Of a DNA stretch of 24,733 nucleotides, positions 15,687 to 22,091 are shown in pieces. Each line of letters opens with the position of its first letter. The stretch's first letter is position 1. This stretch comes from JBCAWW01 sp039024315 (lineage in GTDB: Bacteria > Bacteroidota > Bacteroidia > J057): positions 1 through 24,733 of the forward strand of contig JBCCQN010000123.1 of the NCBI GenBank assembly GCA_039024315.1, in the 5' to 3' direction. Made by a program: the position numbers and the translations under genes. The notes beneath the pieces are model-generated. The model was not told the origin of the DNA. It saw only the letters and a list, made by a program, of their open reading frames with translations, and searched no databases.

Positions 15687-16151
15687 ATGTCAGTACGCAC
15701 CTCCACGAAAGCCATCATCATAGAAGAAGGAAAAATCCTTTGTAGTAAATTTCAAAGTCCTCGTAGCGGGAAGATCTTTTATGGCCTTCCAGGTGGTGGA
15801 CAAGATCATGGTGAAAACCTAAAAGATGCCATCAAACGGGAATGCTATGAAGAGATCTTAGCTAAAGTTGAAGTGGGTGATATCGTTTTTGTAAGAGATT
15901 TTATCCGGCAAAATCATATTGAGGAACCAGATGATGATGACTTTCATCAAGTGGACTTTTATTTTCTCTGCAAGCTGCTCAATCATGGCGAATTGGGAGT
16001 CGGCCCCGTGCCTGACACCAAACAAATTGGGGTAGAATGGATCACGATAAATGATTTGAGTGTAGATATCTTTTTCCCAGCGGCTTTGATCCCCTACTTA
16101 CAAAAAAATGATTTAAAAAGCGGACCTGTGTATCTCGGTGATGTACCCTAG
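15687..16151 (+). CDS. Nudix hydrolase
   Basis: The 154-residue protein has a Nudix box at residues 37-59: Gly37, five residues, Glu43, seven residues, Arg51-Glu52, Cys-Tyr, Glu55-Glu56. Nudix enzymes hydrolyse nucleoside diphosphates linked to another moiety, with the REuxEE glutamates holding magnesium; these are all present. The glycine that normally follows two residues after the EE pair is a leucine (Leu58). The substrate is unknown. The ATG is 15 bases after the DAHP synthase stop, so it is likely the last gene of the trp transcript. It converges on the FG-GAP gene with a gap of only 19 bases. Confidence 0.88.
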   Translation: MSVRTSTKAIIIEEGKILCSKFQSPRSGKIFYGLPGGGQDHGENLKDAIKRECYEEILAKVEVGDIVFVRDFIRQNHIEEPDDDDFHQVDFYFLCKLLNHGELGVGPVPDTKQIGVEWITINDLSVDIFFPAALIPYLQKNDLKSGPVYLGDVP

Positions 16152-16170
16152 AGGTGATTAGCGCAGCGCA

Positions 16171-17685
16171 TTAGCGAGTAGTATTTTCTAAATACAAGAT
16201 TTGGCGGCCCTGCACTTCGAAGGCTTTGAAAGTGCTATCGGGTATCGTTTGAGGTTTGAGCAAAAAAGAACCTAAGACTACATCAGCGTCTCCATCACCG
16301 TCCAAATCGTCTGCATCCATGACCATCCAACGCCCTTGATTGGCCTCAGGGAAGTACTGGGGTGCCATCTGCCAGTCTCCTTGATTTTCGAGATAGAGGA
16401 CACTTTTTTCGGCTCCATTTACGTAGTCTGGGAAAAATGATATGACCATAAAATCCATATCTCCATCTAGGTCAAAATCCTTGCTACGAACTTTTGATGC
16501 CCCATAAAGGGGGAAAAATAAGCGTTCCGCGAAGCGGTAATCTCCATCATTGAGATAAATACGTAGTCCATGATAAGGCTTGAGTGTCATGGTCCGATCC
16601 CCATTATCGCCATTGGTGAGCACAATATCTTTGTCGCCATCAGCATCTAAATCCAGCCACTCAAAATCACTCGAACCCATAATTGAAGGCAGATTCAAAA
16701 GACGTTTTTCTAAAAAATTACCGGCCCCATCGTTGAGAAACATACTGATTCCTTCATTGCCCTGCGCAAACTGCACGATCAGATCCATATCATCATCACC
16801 ATCGAGATCTTCTACATATACTTTAGTAGCACCGGGCACTGCTTTGATGATCCGTTCCTCATACTCTCGGCCATTGAATTCAAACCAAGACAACTTACCA
16901 ATCAAATGCCCAAACTGGCAGATAATCAAATCTTTATCCCCATCTTGATTGAGGTCGGCTAGTTCAAAGTGAACCGGTCTTACTAAGCCTCCTGCGGCTA
17001 AATTAAACTGCCTTAATTCGCCATTTTCAAATCTAATCAGAGCCCCAGTAGGACGTTGAGCCGGATACATGGCCATCAGGCTAGGAGCAATACCAAGCAT
17101 CAAAAGATCCTCCTTCAGCTTTTGCTGATGTACAATCACCCCCGGGATCTCCGCAAAATCCGTCGTCTCAAAATCGGCCTTCAGTTTGGCATATTGTCCA
17201 TTGGCACTTGCAAGGGAGACAGACTTACTTTTGGGTTCAATATCTACCATACTCACATAAGGCTTACCCTTAAATGGTAGCTCTGGAAAAGAGCTCTTAA
17301 AGCGCTTTGAAGCTTGCCAATGGGTCTGCGAAACAACGGTTAAGGTTTCAGGGGCCTGAGCTATGATGTATGCTTGCAACCTTTGCCAATCAGCCTCACT
17401 CATATATGGCTTAGGCGCATAAATACCAGCACTTTTGACTTGCTGTGCCTCCATCATATTATAATCCTTGTAGAGCGTGTCGGGCATCTTACTCATCCCC
17501 ATCCGAGCCCCCATATAGGGCAAAACATCTTGCTTCCAAACTTCCTTAGGCAATAGTTCAGGGGAAACATATTGGTGGCAGCGCGCGCAATAAATTTCTG
17601 CTAATTCTTTTCCTGACCTTTGCAGATTTTGCTCACATCCCCAACATAGCAATACGCCCAAACCCAAAAGTAGCCACTGTTTCAT
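16171..17685 (-). CDS. Lipoprotein with N-terminal cytochrome c-type haem motif and FG-GAP/VCBS repeats
   Basis: This 504-residue protein has a lipoprotein signal (LLCWGC, Cys17). A single c-type haem site, Cys33-x-x-Cys36-His37 (IYCARCHQYV), follows immediately in a ~90-residue segment with Met-rich GARMGMSKMP that could give the distal ligand. From about residue 200 there are repeated Asp-rich calcium loops of FG-GAP/VCBS type: DLNQDGDKD, DLDGDDDMD, DLDADGDKD, DLDGDMD and DLDGDGDAD, spaced about 50 residues apart, predicting a beta propeller. Such proteins are periplasmic or surface-bound; a haem-plus-propeller arrangement suggests electron transfer or redox-linked binding, but no enzyme function is known to me. 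It contains one dispersed repeat-like sequence (16520). It is divergent from the CoA-transferase gene. Confidence 0.85.
   Translation of the reverse strand: MKQWLLLGLGVLLCWGCEQNLQRSGKELAEIYCARCHQYVSPELLPKEVWKQDVLPYMGARMGMSKMPDTLYKDYNMMEAQQVKSAGIYAPKPYMSEADWQRLQAYIIAQAPETLTVVSQTHWQASKRFKSSFPELPFKGKPYVSMVDIEPKSKSVSLASANGQYAKLKADFETTDFAEIPGVIVHQQKLKEDLLMLGIAPSLMAMYPAQRPTGALIRFENGELRQFNLAAGGLVRPVHFELADLNQDGDKDLIICQFGHLIGKLSWFEFNGREYEERIIKAVPGATKVYVEDLDGDDDMDLIVQFAQGNEGISMFLNDGAGNFLEKRLLNLPSIMGSSDFEWLDLDADGDKDIVLTNGDNGDRTMTLKPYHGLRIYLNDGDYRFAERLFFPLYGASKVRSKDFDLDGDMDFMVISFFPDYVNGAEKSVLYLENQGDWQMAPQYFPEANQGRWMVMDADDLDGDGDADVVLGSFLLKPQTIPDSTFKAFEVQGRQILYLENTTR
16520..16537 (+). repeat. Repeat-like sequence inside the FG-GAP gene
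   Basis: AAGCGTTCCGCGAAGCGG matches copy 4 (11023) at 17 of 18 positions, but lies in coding sequence (reading FAERLF on the minus strand). It may be a true copy in frame or coincidence of common codons. Confidence 0.4.
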
Positions 17686-17736
17686 TGCCTAAAATTACAC
17701 CATAAATCGCTAGTTTGGAGCAGAAAATGCAAAGAT

Positions 17737-18861
17737 TTGAAGCCAATATTTAAAGACTTAGTCGTTATTGAACTCGCTTCTGTGCTAGCGGGGCCTTCTG
17801 TGGGGATGTTTTTTGCCGAATTAGGAGCACGAGTGATCAAAGTAGAGAACCCTCGTTTTGGGGGTGATGTGACCCGTTCTTGGAAGTTGGCGCATGAGGA
17901 TAGACAAGATAGTCGATGCGCTTACTTTAGTTGTATCAATTGGGGCAAGGAATCCCTGACGCTCGATTTGAAGCAGGCGTCAGAGCGAGTGGTATTAGAT
18001 CGTCTTCTCGCCAAGGCTGATATTTTGTTGAGCAGTTTTATTCCCGGCCAAGCCGAACGATTGGGTTTACAAGCAGAGAGCCTGATGCAACGCTTTCCGC
18101 GGCTGATTTGTGGGGAAATCAATGGCTATGGGAAGGATCAGGCTCGGCCCGCTTATGATGCGATCATTCAAGCTGAGGCAGGTTTTATGTATATCAATGG
18201 TGAAGGAGAGCAAATTTATAAAATGCCCGTTGCTCTGATGGATGTATTGGCGGCTCACCAACTCAAGGAAGGTCTCTTGTTAGGCCTTATCGAACGCGGT
18301 ATCTCGGGTCAAGGTAAAAGAGTTACGGTCTCCCTCCTCCAATCTGGCGCCAGTGCTCTAGTCAATCAGGCAACTAATTGGCTGGTGGGTGCTAAGGTAC
18401 CAGTGGCTTTAGGTTCTGCTCATCCCAATATTGCGCCTTATGGCAGCAAATTTCGCTGTGCAGATGGTAATTTGATTGTACTCGCAGTGGGCAGTGATGC
18501 ACAGTTTGCCACTTTGTGTCAGATTTTAAAGGTACCAGTACCAGCCAATTATGTTACTAATACAGACCGCCTTGCGGAACGCGAAAATCTGGATGCTTGG
18601 CTCGGAGAACTCATCAGTCAATGGCCATCTTCTGCTCTATTGGCCTTACTTGAGAAGCAGCGCGTTCCCGCAGGGGCAATCAATACGATGCCTCAAGTGA
18701 TGCAACAGCCGCTAATCTCGCAAATGCTGATCAAAGGCGACAAATTTACAGGCCTTCGCTCAATCGTCAGTGAGCATCCCCGGCTCACACTCTCTGAACC
18801 GCCCAAACTTGGACAACATAGTGAAGCTATCTTGGAGGAGTTAGGGTTCGCAACATCATAA
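17737..18861 (+). CDS. Class III CoA-transferase (CaiB/BaiF family)
   Basis: This 374-residue protein matches family III CoA-transferases, which move CoA between carboxylic acids through an aspartyl-CoA intermediate. The N-terminal LVVIELASVLAGPSVG and AELGARVIKVENP (Rossmann part) are characteristic, as are INWGKESLTLDL and the GYG...PAYDAIIQAEAGFM segment whose Asp141 is the expected nucleophile. The start is a TTG at 17737; the nearby ATG at 17727 is in another frame, and TTG puts the first strand at the usual distance. The acyl substrate cannot be predicted. The 51-bp gap to the FG-GAP gene must hold both promoters. A hairpin overlaps the stop codon region. Confidence 0.9.
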   Translation: MKPIFKDLVVIELASVLAGPSVGMFFAELGARVIKVENPRFGGDVTRSWKLAHEDRQDSRCAYFSCINWGKESLTLDLKQASERVVLDRLLAKADILLSSFIPGQAERLGLQAESLMQRFPRLICGEINGYGKDQARPAYDAIIQAEAGFMYINGEGEQIYKMPVALMDVLAAHQLKEGLLLGLIERGISGQGKRVTVSLLQSGASALVNQATNWLVGAKVPVALGSAHPNIAPYGSKFRCADGNLIVLAVGSDAQFATLCQILKVPVPANYVTNTDRLAERENLDAWLGELISQWPSSALLALLEKQRVPAGAINTMPQVMQQPLISQMLIKGDKFTGLRSIVSEHPRLTLSEPPKLGQHSEAILEELGFATS

Positions 18862-18912
18862 AGCCGCAATCACCCCTAGCAGGTAATTGCGGCTCTAAGA
18901 ATCAAATTCTTA
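18862..18912 (+). terminator. Two consecutive hairpins after the CoA-transferase gene
   Basis: AGCCGCAAT (18862-18870) pairs perfectly with ATTGCGGCT (18886-18894), directly after the stop. Then TAAGAAT (18896-18902) pairs with ATTCTTA (18906-18912) around a 3-nt loop. There is no long T-tract, so efficiency is uncertain. Confidence 0.65.
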
Positions 18913-18919
18913 AGTACTT

Positions 18920-19045
18920 AGACAATAGTATCCAGTATTAAGTAGTAAGACAATAGTATTCAGTATTAAGACCGGGGAAAATGCGTCTATACGGTTCAAT
19001 AAGACCACTTTTCTCTGTACTGAATACTTTCTACTCTGTACTCAA
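18920..19045. repeat. Direct and inverted AGTATTCAGTA-type repeats
   Basis: The 23-bp unit AGACAATAGTATYCAGTATTAAG occurs twice, at 18920-18942 and 18948-18970, with one mismatch and a period of 28. The second copy's AGTATTCAGTA (18955-18965) reappears inverted as TACTGAATACT at 19018-19028, 52 bases away, followed by another GTACTC-type echo near 19038. This fills the gap between the CoA-transferase and the convergent M56 gene; no gene is seen here. Confidence 0.7.
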
Positions 19046-19055
19046 GAAGTATTTA

Positions 19056-20438
19056 TTATTTCTTGGTGGTAATCTCTACGACACCATTGCGGCCTTTTTC
19101 GCCATACTGCTCAATGGCTTTTTCTCCCTTGATGACATTTACACTTTCAATATCGTCTGGAGACATAGTATCCATTTTAAATCCTTTCGTTACTTCTTTT
19201 CCGTCAAGGATGATCAGCGGCGATTTTTCCTTCGCGCTCATGTTTTGCAGGTCTTTGCTGAGATCTACTTCCGCTTTGCCTGATTTAAAAAAGCTATGCT
19301 TGCTTCTTTCCCTATCTAATTCTACCCGGATGATCCCACTTTCTTGCATCACTACTTCGTGGCTTTCCAAGCCAATAAAACCAAAGACTAAGGTCGAAGA
19401 GCTATTTTCGGGAATCATGATTTCGAAATAACCCGCTTCATTGGTGAGGGTACCAATACTCGATTCTTTGACTAGGATAGTTGCGCCCGCAATCGGGCTT
19501 TGGTCTGCCGCCATAATGACGTGGCCTTGGATGAGAGTCTTGCCGGTGATATTGGCGACAATTTCATTGCTGCTAGGTAAGGCCTTGAAGCTATAAAGGC
19601 TCAGGCCTAAAATAGGAATCAGAAATAGAAATTTGATTCTGCTCCACTTGCTTGATCTGTTTTGGTTCATCATTTTTATTCGTTTGACAGTTGTAAATTC
19701 ATTGAAAGCATTGGCAAGGGCAAAACGCTGACTGCCAGCCCCTTGCTCTAATAATAATAATTGGTAATCCGATTTAGACGCCCCTCTCTCCATGACACTT
19801 TGGTCCGCCTGATATTCATGAATAGCCAATAAGCTACGTTTGTAAAGCCATGCAAAGGGGTTGAACCACTGGAAAAGGAGTAAGAATTCGAGTAGAAGGA
19901 TATCAAAAGAATGCCGTCCCTCAATATGCGCTTGCTCATGGGAGATAATCAGTTCCGTAGCTTTGTTTGGGGGGCTAGAGGCAGGCAAAAACACATAGCG
20001 ATAAAAAGAAAAAGGCGCTTTGATGCCCGAGCTTCGCAATAAGGTGAAGCGTGGATGTTCCTCCTTTACTGAAGCACGAATCAGGCTTCTAATTTGACCG
20101 TCTATTTTGACTAGCCGTAAAAGCATGAGCCCTAAGCCTAGCAAATAACTCCATCCCAGCCAAAAGCTCCAATCAATGCGTTCGGCGAAGCCGACCTCCC
20201 CGCCTACTGAGCCACTTTGACCTATACTCCCTATGTCTAAATCGACAGAATTGGGAATAAAGTTGATTGTATTACTCACAGGCCAAAAAGGCAGAGAGAA
20301 GGCCAACAAAACCCCGACTAGTAGGAAACTTCGGTTCCAAGCAAAATGGGTACTACGTTTCAAAAAGAGCTGATAGGCGCCGTAGACAAAACTGATTACG
20401 AGGCTTAGTTTGGTGAGGTAGATCAGGAATTCAGTCAT
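19056..20438 (-). CDS. M56 family (BlaR1/MecR1-like) membrane metallopeptidase with carboxypeptidase-regulatory and plug-like C-terminus
   Basis: This 460-residue protein has four N-terminal membrane segments (about 5-25, 37-55, 92-110, and one near 180-200) framing the zinc motif HEQAH (167-171) and downstream AIHEYQAD with a further Glu (about 206-212). This is the BlaR1/MecR1 protease core that cleaves BlaI-type repressors. After another membrane helix near 268-285, the exported part is not a penicillin-binding sensor. Instead it has a carboxypeptidase-regulatory-like beta domain (about 300-375, LIQGHVIMAADQSPIAGATI) and a TonB-plug-like tail (about 405-460, PLIILDGKEV...IESVNVIKGEKAIEQYGEKGRNGVVEITTKK). 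It overlaps blaI-like by 8 bases. The signal sensed is unknown. Confidence 0.9.
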   Translation of the reverse strand: MTEFLIYLTKLSLVISFVYGAYQLFLKRSTHFAWNRSFLLVGVLLAFSLPFWPVSNTINFIPNSVDLDIGSIGQSGSVGGEVGFAERIDWSFWLGWSYLLGLGLMLLRLVKIDGQIRSLIRASVKEEHPRFTLLRSSGIKAPFSFYRYVFLPASSPPNKATELIISHEQAHIEGRHSFDILLLEFLLLFQWFNPFAWLYKRSLLAIHEYQADQSVMERGASKSDYQLLLLEQGAGSQRFALANAFNEFTTVKRIKMMNQNRSSKWSRIKFLFLIPILGLSLYSFKALPSSNEIVANITGKTLIQGHVIMAADQSPIAGATILVKESSIGTLTNEAGYFEIMIPENSSSTLVFGFIGLESHEVVMQESGIIRVELDRERSKHSFFKSGKAEVDLSKDLQNMSAKEKSPLIILDGKEVTKGFKMDTMSPDDIESVNVIKGEKAIEQYGEKGRNGVVEITTKK

Positions 20439-20802
20439 CTTGGCTATTTTTTTTGTTTTCGATTTGCTTAATGAGCGCTTTTAGCTCTTCGACGCTGATA
20501 TTTTCCTCCTTGGCAAACATGGAGACCACACTCTGATAGGAATTAGCAAAGTAATCTTTGACCACGTTGCCGATAAAGTGTTTGCGATACTCTTCCTTCT
20601 TCAGAATCGGGAAGTACTGATGTGTTTTACCATAAGCCTTGTGGCCAACATGCCCATTTTTCTCGAGTAGTCTCACCAAAGAGGAGACCGTATTGTAATG
20701 AGCGTCCCCCGGTAGCCTTTCAATGATATCCTTGACAAAGGCCTTTTCTAGCTCCCAGAGGATTTGCATCACTTCCTCTTCTTTGCGGGTTAATCGTTTC
20801 AT
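20431..20802 (-). CDS. BlaI/MecI/CopY family transcriptional repressor
   Basis: The 123-residue protein is a winged-helix repressor: MKRLTRKEEEVMQILWELEKAFVKDI, then NTVSSLVRLLEKNGHVGHKAYGKTHQYFP (recognition helix and wing), followed by a helical dimerisation tail. In this family a membrane protease of the M56 type inactivates the repressor when a signal is sensed. Its stop region overlaps the M56 gene start by 8 bases, so repressor and protease are co-expressed. A perfect inverted repeat upstream is a good autoregulatory operator candidate. The regulated targets are likely itself and genes elsewhere; no beta-lactamase is present here. Confidence 0.93.
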   Translation of the reverse strand: MKRLTRKEEEVMQILWELEKAFVKDIIERLPGDAHYNTVSSLVRLLEKNGHVGHKAYGKTHQYFPILKKEEYRKHFIGNVVKDYFANSYQSVVSMFAKEENISVEELKALIKQIENKKNSQDD

Positions 20803-20811
20803 ATCATAAAA

Positions 20812-20871
20812 GTATAACTGCTTTTTCAGTTATACAACTATTTTTTCAGTTTTATAACGGTTTAATCAGTT
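20812..20871. promoter_or_regulatory. Palindromic operator candidate and 20-bp phased CAGTT repeats upstream of the BlaI gene
   Basis: GTATAACTG (20812-20820) and CAGTTATAC (20827-20835) form a perfect 9+9 inverted repeat with a 6-nt spacer, ten bases before the repressor ATG. CAGTT recurs at 20827, 20847 and 20867, exactly 20 bp apart. A possible weak promoter on the minus strand (TTG, about 20 nt, TACTTTTA) overlaps it. The site is inferred from symmetry and position. Confidence 0.65.
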
Positions 20872-20966
20872 TTTAATCTCAGAGGTTTGCCTTTCCCATT
20901 ATCGCATTTCACCCAACCGATTTTGCTTTTAGGGCGTGTATATATCAAACATCCCGATTTTTCGTC

Positions 20967-22091
20967 ATGAAAAAATACTACTACCTATGCTTAGGTTTGG
21001 TCCTCCTATTGAGCGCCTGCCGAGAGCCAGAAATCCCTTTTGCATCTAAGGAAGTACCCTTGGCAGAATTGCTTCTAGGGGAACTCAAAGTCCAAAAAGA
21101 TCCTTTTGGTCGCAGTCCCCTCAGCGCGCTATTGAGCTTTGAGACAAAGCAGCAGTGCAAGCTTAGCCTCTCCATTTTAGGTGCTGCCACGCTCTCTCAA
21201 AATTTTGCTAAAAGCAAGGAATATCAAATACCCATCTTGGGGCTATACCCAGCAAAGGAAAATAAAATTGTGCTGGACATAGTAGCAGAAAATGGTTGGT
21301 ATGCACAGGACACCTTAAGGATACAAACGGAGGTTTTACTTGATCTTTTGCCAGAAATTCAGATCGTGAGTCTGCAAGCAGAACGCATGGAAGCGGGCTT
21401 TCATTTCAGCAATTTCAATCGACCTGTCGGACGTATGATCCGAGAAAAAGGGATATTTCGCTTGCTGGAGGCCTTACAATATCTAGACGATTATCAACTA
21501 GTTTGTGTGGGTGAGGGGGCTGATCTTGCCTTATTTGAGGATCAGATTTTGGAGGCCGGCCTTGCCGAACGCGTTAGCACTTTAGGTTTCCTACCGCAAT
21601 CATGTTTGCGCAAAGCATTTGCTCAGGCCAGTTGCTTAGTGTTGCCTTCTGAGTATCGAGAAGTGTTTGGCATCGTAGGTATAGAAGCACAGGCCATGGG
21701 ATTGCCTTGTATCGCTAGTGATATAGGAGGGATTGCGGAATGGTGCAAAGGAGGCACTACAGGCTTATTAGTAAAATCTGGAGACACCCAAGCCTTGATA
21801 CGCAATATCCAGTTTCTTCACAGCCAGCCTAACTTGTATCAGCGCATACAAAAGAAAGGGCTCCAGCACCAAAAGGAGTATTTTAGTGCTGAAGCCGTTT
21901 TGCCCCGCTTGGAGCAACTATATCAAGCTACCTTTATAAAAAAGGCTGGGTATCAAGCTTACGAGAGATGGCAAAAGCAGCATTTACGAGTCCCACATGG
22001 CTATAGGCCTGCGGGAAATTCCCCCATTGGCTACCGTTCCGAGCATCGACATCCTCACTCAATAGGCCAAGATGGTTACTATACTTCATGA
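20967..22091 (+). CDS. Chimeric frame: sulfotransferase-like lipoprotein N-terminus joined to the C-terminal half of a GT4 glycosyltransferase
   Basis: The 374-residue frame has three parts. Residues 1-150: a lipoprotein signal (LLLSAC, Cys18) then a segment (PLSALLSFET, IPILGLYPAKENKIVLDI, LPEIQIV) resembling the N-terminal domain of arylsulfotransferase-type proteins. Residues about 152-320: a clear donor-binding half of a GT4 glycosyltransferase, starting abruptly at PVGRMIREKGI. It has VCVGEGADL, the EX7E motif Glu232-Glu240 in REVFGIVGIEAQAMGLP, and SDIGGIAEW. The acceptor domain of the GT-B fold is missing. Residues about 323-374 are encoded opposite the GH15 gene end and match nothing known to me. 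The two halves have no known natural partnership. A deletion fusing two genes, or an assembly join near 21411-21425, explains this best. As drawn, the enzyme is unlikely to work. Confidence 0.7.
   Translation: MKKYYYLCLGLVLLLSACREPEIPFASKEVPLAELLLGELKVQKDPFGRSPLSALLSFETKQQCKLSLSILGAATLSQNFAKSKEYQIPILGLYPAKENKIVLDIVAENGWYAQDTLRIQTEVLLDLLPEIQIVSLQAERMEAGFHFSNFNRPVGRMIREKGIFRLLEALQYLDDYQLVCVGEGADLALFEDQILEAGLAERVSTLGFLPQSCLRKAFAQASCLVLPSEYREVFGIVGIEAQAMGLPCIASDIGGIAEWCKGGTTGLLVKSGDTQALIRNIQFLHSQPNLYQRIQKKGLQHQKEYFSAEAVLPRLEQLYQATFIKKAGYQAYERWQKQHLRVPHGYRPAGNSPIGYRSEHRHPHSIGQDGYYTS

Noticed and set aside
16152..16170. GCGC-rich palindrome between the Nudix and FG-GAP genes as a bidirectional terminator
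   Set aside because: The arms are only four bases (GCGC-A-GCGC) and no T-tract follows on either strand.
18981..19283. A 100-codon plus-strand reading frame across the repeat region and the M56 gene end
   Set aside because: It is antisense to the plug-like tail of the M56 gene and has no family features.
21557..21576. Additional copies of the GAACGC repeat in coding sequence (also near 8398, 18577, 20176, 12169, 4911)
   Set aside because: These match only a core explained by common Ala-Glu-Arg type codons (or nearby phrases) and are not counted as copies.
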